Assembly: GCA_037893225.1 (NCBI GenBank) | Contig: JAZGUH010000945.1 | Coordinates: 434,001 to 498,000, forward strand | Source: Hippasteria phrygiana | Lineage: Eukaryota > Echinodermata > Asteroidea > Valvatida > Goniasteridae | DNA: 64,000 bases | Direction: 5' to 3' | Shown: positions 23,851 to 33,685 of the stretch, in pieces | Position numbering within the stretch: position 1 is the stretch's first letter | How the letters are laid out: every line of letters begins with the position of its first letter | Translations under genes and position numbers: made by a program | Notes under the pieces: model-generated | Told to the model about the DNA's origin: nothing | What the model saw: only the letters and a program-made list of their open reading frames with translations | Databases searched by the model: none

Positions 23851-26100
23851 TAATGAATCATGTGCTTACAAAATTCCCAGGACGGTATTTAATACTTTTA
23901 CCACCGTGGCCCAACGCCAACAACTCCGTTTGTTGTTTTATTATTTAAACAAAAATAAATAAATTAAAAATAGGCGGTTATATTACGACCCGATAGAATC
24001 TGTAGCGGACAGACTGTACAACTGTGGACAACGATGGAGTGGCAAATTAAACTAAAATTTGCCTACCTTGTGTGCTGATGTAATAAGTCAATGCAGCCTT
24101 GAAACCAGGGTGCCTTTGTCTTGTTCAATGGTTTGCAATACTAGCTGCTAACAAGGAACAGTCAAAATCTCCATTGTTGGAGCCAGCCACCGTGCCAACA
24201 ACTGACTTTAGTACACTAATGGCAATTTGACTTGAGAAATGTTATATTCAATGTGATTTCTCAACATATACTACATCAATGACTTATTCTTTGCCTGTCG
24301 ATTTGGGCATTGGATGTTGTATTCAGAACTAAGCCCACCCATCTTGACGCAACTGCAACCGGTAACCATTGGTTTAGTCCGGAACATATAAGGTCAACAT
24401 GTTTAGCTGGGCGAATCCATTTTTATCAGGGGGTGGAGTTATGATCTGAGTTACGTTTGATATAGCGGCAAAAAATTTGTATGTTCGTTCTTCATCAATA
24501 TTTGAAACAATACGAAATAATTGAGGCTTATAATAATAAAAATAATTAAATAAATAAACGACATCAATAAAAGCATAGGACTACCCTATTACGTCCATTG
24601 AACCCTCGTCTAATTTCAAATGCTTTTACTCTTTCCAGTGATTTATCTCGAATAATTAAAGCAACTTAAAAACATTGATGAATCTGCCATACTATGTAAA
24701 CATTTAGGTTGCACAGTTCGCAGGGAATCAGTTCTCTATTCCCACGCGTCGCGCAGTTGTTCCCGGACGAATCTTTCTCTGGAGACTAATAAATGCTATA
24801 GTAGGTACATGGCAACCCTGTCACCAACAGTGGCTTACGGGGAGTGAGGGAACACCTATACATGGCAGGCATCTTTTCTGCACAGCTTCTATATTCGGGA
24901 TATGATTCCTAATCTATACCGAGTCCTGGATGGGGTCTATCACAAGGGGCGATCTTTCTTACCCCAGGACCTTATCAGGACCCCTAATTTGTTAATGAAT
25001 CTCCCTTGCAAACTGGAATTCCTTAAGCGGTTTCCTAATGTGTTTCCACACGTAACAGTGGACATAGACTAATAACAACGGCTATTCCAAGGGGGTGCAC
25101 TTAGGCATTTACAAATTATAGACGTCGAGCCGGGGTCCTGTTGGATTTTGCATTTTTAGGGGTTTTTCTTTCTGGTCAACTTCTCCCCTGATTCACAGAC
25201 AATCGTTGAGGAGGGGTACGCCGTGGAGGCCTCCCAAGGCCAACTGGTTAATGAGACCCGGCCTCAATCCGTTCAGTGCGTGAACCCATCTCCGCCTGGT
25301 TCCTCACAGTAGTCGCGGCACTAGAATAGAAACTGGTCCATTCAGACAATAAGTGCTTATTATGAGCAAGTACGAAAAAATAGGCAGATATTCAAGCGGT
25401 CAGGCTCCCACATTCCCACGATGCCTGGCTTGAGAGTGACAATCCACTAATCATGCTCGTAGGTTAAGGTGTCAATTGTGGAAGCTCCGCACTATTACAT
25501 CCCCGACGACTACGGCTTGCACTCGTGCCCCTACGCACAGGGCCCCCCCACTATCGCCGCTGCCCCCCCCCCCCCATTCACTTAGCCGGATACCCCAAAG
25601 AATTTCGGCTGGACAGAGACAACACTAACCCTTAAGGGACCTCTACCACAGGCTTTAGTTCCCACTAGCCTTGTATCGGGGCAGATTCGTTGCTCCCCAA
25701 ATGGGCCATTGTATTTCAGTACCACTGCTCGATTATGAGCCCCATTATCACCTGCCTTCGGCTAGACTCCCCCCCCCCCCCCCCCCCCCCCCCCGCATGC
25801 CCCTTTCTGTTCTCCTTTTGTCTACTTCACCCCACAGGTACCAGTGGAGCTACTAGCCTGGCGGGGAGCAAGCATGGGAGAATGGTGTTGACGTTTCCTT
25901 CAATCCGTGTCTAACCCCTGCGAAGGAGACCAATCTCGGGTGGAGGGCCCTCTGGGCTCATAGCTCACGCTCCCATTCACTCGCACTATGATCTATCCTT
26001 TTATTGCATTCACAGACTCCACCCATCCCCCTTATTATATTAGGACGGGGGGGGGGGGGGGGGGGGGGGTTTGGCAAGTTCCTGAATTCGGAACTTGTTT
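23851..26100. other. Interior of insertion unit 1, right part
   Basis: No gene is recognised. There are C tracts at about 25564-25575 and 25769-25794 and a G tract at about 26046-26070. These homopolymers could mark assembly-difficult points. Confidence 0.5.
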
Positions 26101-26682
26101 GGCATAAAGTTAGGGGCAGGGACTCATTCACGGTTGATTTGGGGGGTTATCACATCACACAGGCTAATTTCTAGGGACCTTACGACCGCCATAATGTGTA
26201 TACCCTAGTTCTAATATTTGGATCACACTATAGTAACATGTACCTTGATTATAACCTGTGATCCCAAGATCGCTAACCGGCAATGTTAACTTGTGCTGGT
26301 TTTATCAAACTTTGGGTTGTCGCTACAACCAGTTTATAACAGCTGTTTAGTACAGCAGACAAACAATTGTGACTGTAATTATTGTCACAAGCTTACACCT
26401 TTAGTGCTTGACTTGGTGTTTATAATGCTCTGTCATTGTCATTCATTTTCTGACTACCTGAAAATTGTGGGGCCCCAATCACGTTTCAAGCAAAGTTATA
26501 GTTAAATCGAACACTGGATATATGTCATGTAATCAATATACATTTGTATACTTAATGTAGACGATACATGGAATTGTAAAGGAAAGCAAAGGAAAGCCAA
26601 ATGGGCAATAAACGCTCGGCGAGGCGAGCCGGAGCATACCAAATATTAAATTGTCTGTGTCCTCTCTTCTCCATCTTGGGCC
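26101..26682 (+). repeat. Right-end repeat B of insertion, copy 1
   Basis: 582 bp, matching 27807-28388 without visible differences, and ending CATCTTGGGCC directly before AAT. The conserved short frame at 26293-26505 is present in both copies but has no recognised product. Confidence 0.85.
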
Positions 26683-26685
26683 AAT

Positions 26686-26924
26686 ATGGTTTTCCGGTGC
26701 TCGTCTCCGGAAGACCCCTTTGGCACTGGGGGGAAGGGCAGACATTCCAACAGCACAGGAAGCAATCAGACGCGTTTACGGATTGGTCGTCCCATGCGGT
26801 CGTCGCATGCGGTCGTCGGACCATCCACCAATCCCAGACCGTGTTATGGTCGAGCAGTGTAGCATTCGCGCGCTTTCTGCCACTTTTCCGCTTTCTTCGC
26901 TGAGCGTACACATAGCCCAAAAAA
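26686..26924 (+). repeat. Left-end repeat A of insertion, copy 2
   Basis: It matches 21473-21711. It follows repeat B copy 1 with only AAT between, which defines the tandem junction. Confidence 0.85.
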
Positions 26925-27474
26925 CCCTCCCTCCCTCCGCAACAAAACCACTCATGGTCAGTTTATCACATGGTGGCAGCGCCTACAGGGGTTAGGATCC
27001 CTAATCGTTTTCAGATTAAGGCTGTGGGTGGTCTGATGCTGGAGCAAGAGCCACTGGAGTGGCTAAGAATATACAGATAATTGGTCAGGCATAAACGGTT
27101 AGGCTCTGGGGTACGGGGCAGGATTTGCTAATCCTAGTACATGTAGGTACGTGTATATGTGCACCTCCAGGTGGAGGGTTGCAGTTTTTGGCTAGCCACG
27201 TTGCCTTGTGGTCGGCGGAATTCCCCTGGTTGATATTTTGGTCTGCCTTTGTATTACTAGGCACCACTTTGGTCATCGTACCGGGTCTTCACCATGGGGC
27301 GGTTACCTACCCCAACATGTCTCATACTCCACCAAGCTGGAGTAGGTTTTGCCATCTCCGTTATGCCTCAGCTCACGTAACTTGTGAGTGTCGTTGGTTC
27401 GCACGAGGACCCTCAGTATAGCACAGACCTCCCACGTTCCTTGACACACTTCAGGCACCCTCTCCAGGTAGTTA

Positions 27475-27838
27475 TGGCCCCGGTTGTCTCCGCTGCCATT
27501 TCCCTAGCCTCGGGCACTTCTTCCCCAGTCCTCCCCCTGTACCTTGGGGGGTAGGAGGGGAGTGGCATGAAGTTGGGGGGCGGGGGCCTATTTACGGGTC
27601 CTGGTTGTTCCCTCTCGCCATTTTCCGAACTTCAGGCACCTCTTTCCTTGGCCTCCCCCTGTACCTTTGGGGGTAGGATGGGAAGGCCATAAAGTTGGTA
27701 GGCGGGGGCCCATTTACATGTCCCAGTTGTCTCCTCTGCCATTTCCCTAACCTCGGGCACCTCTTCCCCAGGCCTCCTCCTGTACCTTGGGGGGTAGGAG
27801 GGGAGTGGCATAAAGTTAGGGGCAGGGACTCATTCACG
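27475..27838 (+). repeat. Three tandem copies of a 121-bp unit
   Basis: Units at about 27475-27596, 27597-27716 and 27717-27838 share CTGTACCTTGGGGGGTAGGA and a terminal CATTTAC/CATTCAC. The third unit runs into repeat B copy 2, so the array sits at the edge of the conserved end. Confidence 0.75.
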
Positions 27839-28388
27839 GTTGATTTGGGGGGTTATCACATCACACAGGCTAATTTCTAGGGACCTTACGACCGCCATAA
27901 TGTGTATACCCTAGTTCTAATATTTGGATCACACTATAGTAACATGTACCTTGATTATAACCTGTGATCCCAAGATCGCTAACCGGCAATGTTAACTTGT
28001 GCTGGTTTTATCAAACTTTGGGTTGTCGCTACAACCAGTTTATAACAGCTGTTTAGTACAGCAGACAAACAATTGTGACTGTAATTATTGTCACAAGCTT
28101 ACACCTTTAGTGCTTGACTTGGTGTTTATAATGCTCTGTCATTGTCATTCATTTTCTGACTACCTGAAAATTGTGGGGCCCCAATCACGTTTCAAGCAAA
28201 GTTATAGTTAAATCGAACACTGGATATATGTCATGTAATCAATATACATTTGTATACTTAATGTAGACGATACATGGAATTGTAAAGGAAAGCAAAGGAA
28301 AGCCAAATGGGCAATAAACGCTCGGCGAGGCGAGCCGGAGCATACCAAATATTAAATTGTCTGTGTCCTCTCTTCTCCATCTTGGGCC
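27807..28388 (+). repeat. Right-end repeat B of insertion, copy 2
   Basis: Counterpart of 26101-26682. It ends directly at the AAT (28389-28391) that abuts the Polinton gene. Confidence 0.85.
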
Positions 28389-28391
28389 AAT

Positions 28392-28661
28392 GCGCTCTGG
28401 CCTAAATAATAAGTGGTTTTTTTCCATATCATCATAAAAATCATTAGCTAAACCTTCTTTATATTTATCTATAATATTACCAGCTTCATCCATCGTCGGC
28501 AGTTGTGGTTCGGCCGATCTATCCCATTCATAATCATGGTCGGCATTATAATCATCATCAAAATCATCAAAATCATCATAATCATCATAATCATCAGCAT
28601 CTTCTCGTTCGTCTTCTCGGCCTCGGTCGTCCATAGGTATAAAATCTCCACCTTCAGCCAT
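28392..28661 (-). pseudogene. 5' part of disrupted acidic coiled-coil/membrane gene
   Basis: This encodes the first 90 or so residues: MAEGGDFIPMDDRGREDE, an Asp/Tyr/Phe-rich acidic run, then DRSAEPQ and a short helical region. It aligns with the start of the intact paralogue at 30101. The frame then runs into the insertion (to 28239), giving a truncated tail. The remainder of the gene is at 20390-21472. The leader TTTATAAAATG is the same as in the paralogue, so the promoter probably still works and would yield a truncated acidic peptide. Confidence 0.75.
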
Positions 28662-28691
28662 TTTATAAAGTAGTATATTTTATATGACTTA

Positions 28692-30101
28692 TTATTTTAA
28701 ATTTTTTTGCATGTATACTAGTATCAAAGTACCAACACCTACCAATAATGCCCACACGTGCTCAGCCAACCAACCGACTGAATTACTTAACAACGTAAAC
28801 AACCAACTAGCGATAGCACCCAAAATACCCGGTGAAGCGGCTAATAACTTACCCCCCAGCTTTTTTAGAAAACTAGCCAAGTTTTTTAAATGATTACTTA
28901 TCCAATCTTTAACGTTACCTCCGGGCTTGGGCGGAACTGGAGTCGGAGCAGGAACAACCGCTGCAGCCGCCGCACCACCCCCACCAACAGCATTCACCAA
29001 AGAAGCAACGATCGTACTTATAACTAAAGCAAACACGGTCAATATACTTACAAACGTCACGCCCTGTTCTCGAAACAGAATTCTAATCTTTTCTCTTAGC
29101 GAGGTATCTCTTTCTAATATTTTATTAATCGTTTCTTTGATTCTAGCGAATTGATCATTCATGCTTAGTTTAAGGTCGTGCTTGAGTCTTAATCTATTCT
29201 CTATTTCATTTTTAATATCGTCTTGTTCTTTTAGTAGGTCTTGCATCTCATTATCGGTTTCTACTACTTCGAGGGCTGTTTTTATCTCCTTGCGTCTATC
29301 GTATAGTTTACTCAGTTCAGCTAAATTTAATTCGGCATTACCGCTCATAGTTTGTAGTTTTTTGTCTAAAGCTTCAAGTTCTCTATAATTTAACCCCTCA
29401 GTTTGCACTTGAGCATCTACTTCTCTCGATTGAGGGGGAGGAATTGTAGGTTCATTGTTTGTAAACACATTTTCTATATAATCATGCAGACCGTTAACTA
29501 CCTCAAGTTGTCGTCTTGGAGTGACGTGTGTAGAAACAGCAACATCTATATATTCTTCTAATTCTCGCACTTTTTGTTTTTTTTCTGTTAATAAACCCAA
29601 ATCTTCTTTAAAAAATATAGTAAAGTTTCTGTTTGGAAACCTCTCTTTAAATTTTTTTTGTAACGTCGTTACACTTATAAATTTACCGGAATTTTTTTCA
29701 GCAGTCAATCTAACACCATCGAAGTAAATACCATCTTCATCCTTAGTAAAAAATTCGTACCTAATGAGTTTTGGTCTAACTAAGCCGCCTTTTTTATTCT
29801 CCCAAAAATCATAAAAATCATTTGCTAAACTTTCTTTATACACATCGCGATATCTATCTATAATATTACCAGCTTCATCAATCGTCTCAGGTGGTTGCGG
29901 TTCAGCCGATCTGTCTATTCCTAAACCATCATCTTTATTTAGTAGTTTTAACCGATTTTCTAATTCTTCTCGATAATCATAGTCGGGGTCCTTTCCGAAA
30001 TAATCGTCGTCATTGGCATCTTGAAACTCATCATCGTCATCTTCTCGTTCGTCTTCTCGACCACGGTCGTCCATAGGTATAAAATCTCCACCTTCAGCCA
30101 T
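28692..30101 (-). CDS. Polinton acidic coiled-coil/membrane protein, 469 aa (intact paralogue)
   Basis: The function is unknown. The N-terminus (about 1-75) is strongly acidic. A conserved block follows (IRYEFFTKDEDGIYFDGVRL, about residue 110). Then comes a PPPQSREVDAQVQTEGLNYR motif and a long coiled-coil (about 230-345). A hydrophobic segment (VSILTVFALVISTIVASLV), a Gly/Ala/Pro-rich linker and an amphipathic region precede a C-terminal anchor (VWALLVGVGTLILVYM). The coiled-coil plus two membrane segments recalls a membrane-anchored virion or spike-like component; that is inference only. It sits 30 bp from the start of its broken paralogue, so the pair arose by tandem duplication. The leader ACTTTATAAAATG supports the start. 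Confidence 0.75.
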   Translation of the reverse strand: MAEGGDFIPMDDRGREDEREDDDDEFQDANDDDYFGKDPDYDYREELENRLKLLNKDDGLGIDRSAEPQPPETIDEAGNIIDRYRDVYKESLANDFYDFWENKKGGLVRPKLIRYEFFTKDEDGIYFDGVRLTAEKNSGKFISVTTLQKKFKERFPNRNFTIFFKEDLGLLTEKKQKVRELEEYIDVAVSTHVTPRRQLEVVNGLHDYIENVFTNNEPTIPPPQSREVDAQVQTEGLNYRELEALDKKLQTMSGNAELNLAELSKLYDRRKEIKTALEVVETDNEMQDLLKEQDDIKNEIENRLRLKHDLKLSMNDQFARIKETINKILERDTSLREKIRILFREQGVTFVSILTVFALVISTIVASLVNAVGGGGAAAAAVVPAPTPVPPKPGGNVKDWISNHLKNLASFLKKLGGKLLAASPGILGAIASWLFTLLSNSVGWLAEHVWALLVGVGTLILVYMQKNLK

Positions 30102-30126
30102 TTTATAAAGTCGTATATTTTATATT

Positions 30127-30360
30127 TTACGTGGTATTTACCACATTCTGAGGAATTACTCCTTGGCTCACCAACCAAGTCTGAGTAGCTAGAGCGCTAC
30201 CTACCGTAGCGGTGATTTTAATCGTATCTTCTACGTCTAGCTTTCCTAAATCGGCGGGCTTAATTTTCAAAAGTTTTTTACTCAACATAGTATAACCTAC
30301 GGTCAACAAACTCAACACAGCGCCGTGATAAAGAGTATTTGCAACGTTCTTCGTATCCAT
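30127..30360 (-). CDS. Small hydrophobic Polinton protein, 77 aa
   Basis: A central hydrophobic segment (about 12-26, YHGAVLSLLTVGYTML) is followed by a Lys-rich stretch and a second mildly hydrophobic segment. A small membrane protein at this position is common in Polintons. It lies between the two coiled-coil genes and the 331-residue gene on the same strand, with spacings of 25-32 bp that suggest co-regulation. The A-rich context at the start (TAAAATG) fits the neighbours. The function is not known. Confidence 0.65.
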   Translation of the reverse strand: MDTKNVANTLYHGAVLSLLTVGYTMLSKKLLKIKPADLGKLDVEDTIKITATVGSALATQTWLVSQGVIPQNVVNTT

Positions 30361-30392
30361 TTTACTTGTACAAACATTTTATTTTTTTTTAT

Positions 30393-31388
30393 TTATTCCA
30401 TTTCTAATAGTTCTTCAACTTTAGGGGTGGAAGTTGCGATCGTAACTCCTACCCCCACCTCTCGCTGCGAATCTACAGGTTTACTCTTTTTAAACGCGAG
30501 ATATCCAATTCCTAAAACAACCAAACCAACTATCGCATATCCCCAGCTCGGAATGTCTCTCATCGTTAGCGCTGGCGTTTGCTGGGGAGGTTCTTCTTCT
30601 ATACTTTGCATTTTTTGTATTTGTTCTTTCATCTTTCTGTTTCTTTCAGCCAGTTTTTTACCTTGCTCTACTCTTTTAGGGTCTTTTGCTCTTTTTTTGT
30701 GACTCTTGATAGAGCCGACTGAGTCGGATCTTGTGGAGGCTGAGCCGGCTCTTGGGGAGTCTCTTGTGGAGGCCGAGCCGGCTCTTGGGGAGTCTCTTGG
30801 GGAGGCTGAGGGGTCTCTGATACTTGATCCGTCGTTGTCGTTTCTAGACTCATCTTTTATAATAATACTACTATTATTTGTAATACTATTATTACTACTA
30901 TCTACCTGTAAATGTTTAGTCGTGATCAACATAGCCACCAAAGGAGATAAATAAACCCCATAATTGTAATGCACTTCGCAAAGTAAACTGGACAAGCTGC
31001 TAGAAATAACGGGATCTTTTTCTAAGTCGTTGATAAGGGCTTCTTCAGAATCTAAACAAAGTTTATAACCGAATGGTGAAGCCAGCGGCAAAGTCGCGCC
31101 TAAAGCTTTTGCGTAACAGGTCAACACGCAACTCCCCAAACTGACTATCATTTCTTTACCGAGCTTGGCTTCGTATCTTTTATATAGCTTTTCTTGTTTT
31201 TCCACAGTCAAGCCCTCTATTTCATTGACGGAGTATTCTTTACCGAAATATTTTTTAGAATCACCGGAAGCAACTACACCCAAAAGTCTATTTTTAGGCA
31301 TAGTTGCTTCTGGGATCGCGGGTGTAGCAGCTACTATTGGATGAGGTTCTTGAGATAACGTGCTTAGAGATTCTATCGACTTGCTCAT
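30393..31388 (-). CDS. Polinton virion-type protein with C-terminal anchor, 331 aa
   Basis: No known domain is recognised. Residues 45-155 look like a compact mostly helical domain with several Cys (FGKEYSVNEIEGLTVEKQEK, then a Leu-rich region). Residues 162-232 are Ser/Asn/Arg-rich and contain two copies of SPRAGSASTRD. Residues 230-262 are Lys-rich and helical. A single membrane segment (about 283-299, GYAIVGLVVLGIGYLAF) sits near the C-terminus. A tail anchor at the C-terminus is shared with several other proteins of this element (28692-30101, 33686-34099, 35137-36741), which suggests an internal membrane or common assembly site. The function is unknown. Confidence 0.7.
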   Translation of the reverse strand: MSKSIESLSTLSQEPHPIVAATPAIPEATMPKNRLLGVVASGDSKKYFGKEYSVNEIEGLTVEKQEKLYKRYEAKLGKEMIVSLGSCVLTCYAKALGATLPLASPFGYKLCLDSEEALINDLEKDPVISSSLSSLLCEVHYNYGVYLSPLVAMLITTKHLQVDSSNNSITNNSSIIIKDESRNDNDGSSIRDPSASPRDSPRAGSASTRDSPRAGSASTRSDSVGSIKSHKKRAKDPKRVEQGKKLAERNRKMKEQIQKMQSIEEEPPQQTPALTMRDIPSWGYAIVGLVVLGIGYLAFKKSKPVDSQREVGVGVTIATSTPKVEELLEME

Positions 31389-31503
31389 TTAAAATAGAAC
31401 TATATTTTTTAATCTTATTTCTACAAGAAATATAATCGTAAGAAAATAAAGATAAGTTGATGGCTATTACTAGTTTTAATAATAGGTCTAGATATTCTAT
31501 CAT
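31294..31503 (-). CDS. Possible small membrane protein overlapping the next gene, 69 aa
   Basis: The first 35 residues contain a hydrophobic helix (LLLKLVIAINLSLFSY) and then a basic, Ser-rich tail. The last half overlaps the start of the 331-residue gene in another frame. Only the non-overlapping part (31389-31503) adds independent evidence, so this could be a chance frame in the leader. Confidence 0.3.
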   Translation of the reverse strand: MIEYLDLLLKLVIAINLSLFSYDYISCRNKIKKYSSILNEQVDRISKHVISRTSSNSSCYTRDPRSNYA

Positions 31504-31534
31504 ATTTTATAGATGACTAGATAATCTGTAGATC

Positions 31535-31668
31535 ATCTAACAGTTATCTATAGATCATCTAACAGTTATCTAACAGTTATCTAACAGTTATCTAACAGTT
31601 ATCTAACAGTTATCTAATAGATCAACTATAGTTCATCTAACAGTTATCTAATAGATCAACTGCCAACA
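31535..31668. repeat. 11-bp tandem repeat array ATCTAACAGTT
   Basis: About seven exact units plus degenerate ones (ATCTAATAGATCAACT variants) run from 31535 to about 31668. The stop and last codons of the packaging ATPase lie inside the array. AT-rich iterons in the middle of a compact genome could bind a protein or serve as a replication or recombination site; no direct evidence. Confidence 0.8.
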
Positions 31669-32283
31669 GACAGGAGGATCAGTTTTTACTAATAATTTAC
31701 TAAAAGGCACATCTCTTAAAATCTTTTTAATTCTCGATCTTTCTTCTAAAGGCACCGCATCATTTTTATCGAGACATTGATCGAAACTATTTTTATCTTT
31801 GCAATAGAACAATACGACAAATGCAGTTTGAGCTCTAAAATCTGTCATTACGCAATTATACTTTTGAGTCATTAACCAACAGTAGTGATTGTCATGCCTA
31901 CCGCTAAACGCCAATTTCGTTAAAACGCAAGTGTTTTTCCCGAGCGCTGCCTTACGATATTTTATGTCTTGTTCCGAGCTACAATCGTCTATCAAAAATA
32001 GAACGTGCGATCCTTTAAATCGAGCTCTATAAAATTCTAAAGCTTCGTTGAGAGACACCTTTTCTACCTCTAAATCGCATAAGTATATCTCGGGATCTGA
32101 CCACAACCAACGTCTCTCGCGATATGTCTTGTTGTTGCTCAACGTAGGACAAATAACTACGATATTTTCAAAGTGATCTTTATACTCAGTTTCTAATAGA
32201 TCTAAAATATATTTGGTTTTACCCGAATTAGTCCTACCGCATACTAGCGCGCAGTGTGGTGTTTTTGGAAACGCTTTATACAT
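31648..32283 (-). CDS. FtsK/HerA-type DNA packaging ATPase
   Basis: 211 residues, the usual size for Polinton packaging ATPases. Walker A is GRTNSGKT (16-23) near the N-terminus. Walker B is LFLIDD (95-100), followed by a polar CSSE segment. A conserved LAFSGRHDNHYCWLMTQKY stretch resembles the sensor region of A32-like viral ATPases. By family the protein would pump the element's DNA into preformed capsids. It lies directly downstream of the capsid gene on the same strand, with an 87-bp gap. The C-terminus enters the 11-bp repeat array. Confidence 0.92.
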   Translation of the reverse strand: MYKAFPKTPHCALVCGRTNSGKTKYILDLLETEYKDHFENIVVICPTLSNNKTYRERRWLWSDPEIYLCDLEVEKVSLNEALEFYRARFKGSHVLFLIDDCSSEQDIKYRKAALGKNTCVLTKLAFSGRHDNHYCWLMTQKYNCVMTDFRAQTAFVVLFYCKDKNSFDQCLDKNDAVPLEERSRIKKILRDVPFSKLLVKTDPPVCWQLIY

Positions 32284-32315
32284 TGCTTATTTATAGTAAG
32301 GTAGATAATTTACTC

Positions 32316-32393
32316 TTTTAAGAGTAACTACCGCTAAATCTTTTAAGGGGCACGGTTTACTTTTTGGATTTTAAGAGTAACTACCGCTAAATC
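32316..32393. repeat. 25-bp direct repeat at the 3' end of the capsid gene
   Basis: TTTTAAGAGTAACTACCGCT plus five further bases occurs at 32316-32340 and again at 32369-32393. The second copy encodes the last codons of the major capsid protein, so the first copy looks like a leftover of a gene-end duplication. Confidence 0.8.
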
Positions 32394-33648
32394 GTCCATC
32401 TTCTAACACCAACTGACCATCCATCACCAAGAAAACGTAACACGTTAGAGAACCAGAAGCCTCAGCCTCTCTTTCTAAATGGAGAGAAATACCGCCACCT
32501 ACGTCTCCTATTTTCCTGCCAGAACCGTGACTTTTGTTGTCGTCGGTTACCCTCGTATCTAGCCAAAGACCGTAACTAGTGGTTAAGTAGGAGCCTATAG
32601 ACATATCGTGCAATTCTAAGTCTTTGGACACGCTGGCACCAAATTCTGTATTAGAGTCGCCGAAAAACTTGGTAATCTCATCCCAGTGTTGATAACGCTT
32701 CATGCCCTGACTATACAATTGATTCGGCTTACCCTCTATCGTAACGTCTACTTTTTCGATCTTTGGATTATAAAAAATTCGAGGATCTTTTTCGGCCGAT
32801 TCTTTAAATAAAAGAAGTATACCTTTGAGACTTCTAATGGCTTGATTTAGATTAATGTTCCAAGTAGTATCGGACTTGTTTAACGTTAAAACCGTATATC
32901 TTTGAACTTTTTCGTATAGAAAATGAGTTTTACCTCGATATTTTTGTCTGATATTATCGGCCAATGTTTTATTGGTCACCGTTTCAAACTCGAGATCTAA
33001 CCCCGAAATTTTATACTTCGCGTTATTATCGGTAGATTTTACTACGCTAGCGTGATCGTTAAATGTAAATTCATAAGTTAGTCTATCTTTGAGCGTCGAT
33101 GGACTAAAAGGCTGATGATCCGTAAGCATTTCAAAATCTAGAGGAATGTAATATCGGTTACCGTAGGCGTTGGCAATCGCTTTGTCTTTTCCACCATTCT
33201 CGCTAGCAATCCCATCGCTAGCGCCGATTCTGAGTTTCGTGACGTTGCTATCTTCGAGTCCTCGATACGCATCGTTCGCGCTGGCTGGTCGCCACATGTC
33301 TTTATACGCGTTATATACATCGGCATCCGTAAACGCTACGAAATCTTTACCTTCTAGTTTGATTCTTACGCCACTAATTAAATTTCGTGCGACGTTATAA
33401 TATAGAGTTCTTGCATCGTCTTTGCCAGTGCCTTCAGATTCTAAGTCTATATTAAAAGCTAATCGTACTGTACCCGGTACGACTACATCGTCTTGACTCA
33501 ACATAGGAAATTCAACGATCAACAGACTGCCAGCCGACGCGGTACTAGGATTATGAGTAATAACCATCGATTGTCTCAACCCTTTTAACGCTCTAGGATT
33601 TTTTAAACTTCTGTGTGGATTCAGTTTGCTTCCATAAATTGCGTTCAT
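32371..33648 (-). CDS. Major capsid protein (double jelly-roll type)
   Basis: 425 residues from the Met at 33648. An upstream Met at 33693 would add 15 residues translated from an AT-rich leader, so the shorter form is preferred. The protein has the order and motifs seen in Polinton/adintovirus hexon-like capsid proteins: an N-terminal NPHRSLKN-like segment, alternating beta-strand pattern throughout, DRLTYEFTFND in the first half, FYNPKIEKVDVTIEG and SYGLWLDTR in the second. A beta-rich C-terminus contains GSLTCYVFLVMDGQL. It would form the trimeric capsomers of an icosahedral particle. It sits between the conserved 137-residue protein and the packaging ATPase, the usual capsid cluster. The double jelly-roll fold is inferred from family resemblance, not shown by structure. 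Confidence 0.85.
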   Translation of the reverse strand: MNAIYGSKLNPHRSLKNPRALKGLRQSMVITHNPSTASAGSLLIVEFPMLSQDDVVVPGTVRLAFNIDLESEGTGKDDARTLYYNVARNLISGVRIKLEGKDFVAFTDADVYNAYKDMWRPASANDAYRGLEDSNVTKLRIGASDGIASENGGKDKAIANAYGNRYYIPLDFEMLTDHQPFSPSTLKDRLTYEFTFNDHASVVKSTDNNAKYKISGLDLEFETVTNKTLADNIRQKYRGKTHFLYEKVQRYTVLTLNKSDTTWNINLNQAIRSLKGILLLFKESAEKDPRIFYNPKIEKVDVTIEGKPNQLYSQGMKRYQHWDEITKFFGDSNTEFGASVSKDLELHDMSIGSYLTTSYGLWLDTRVTDDNKSHGSGRKIGDVGGGISLHLEREAEASGSLTCYVFLVMDGQLVLEDGRFSGSYS

Positions 33649-33685
33649 TTTACTTAACGAAACAAAATAAAAAACAAAAAAACTT

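Larger units (their letters stand above)
21473..28388. mobile_element. 6.9-kb insertion inside the Polinton, two tandem units
   Basis: The insertion interrupts a Polinton gene at AAT (21470-21472 and 28389-28391). Unit 1 is 21473-26682 (5,210 bp) and unit 2 is 26686-28388 (1,703 bp); a third AAT (26683-26685) sits between them. Both units begin with the same roughly 239 bp (21473-21711 and 26686-26924) and end with the same 582 bp (26101-26682 and 27807-28388), with no differences seen by eye. There are no terminal inverted repeats and no recognisable transposase. The unit interiors share nothing else obvious, so unit 2 looks like an internally deleted relative. It may be a non-autonomous element with a 3-bp duplication, or a site-specific (tyrosine recombinase type) integrant with core AAT. 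Confidence 0.75.

Noticed and set aside
26293..26505. 70-codon frame repeated at 27999-28211
   Set aside because: The duplication comes from repeat B of the insertion; no domain or start context supports a protein.
31294..31388. Overlap of a 69-codon frame with the 331-residue gene as proof of a second gene
   Set aside because: The overlapping half is constrained by the other gene; it is listed only at low confidence.
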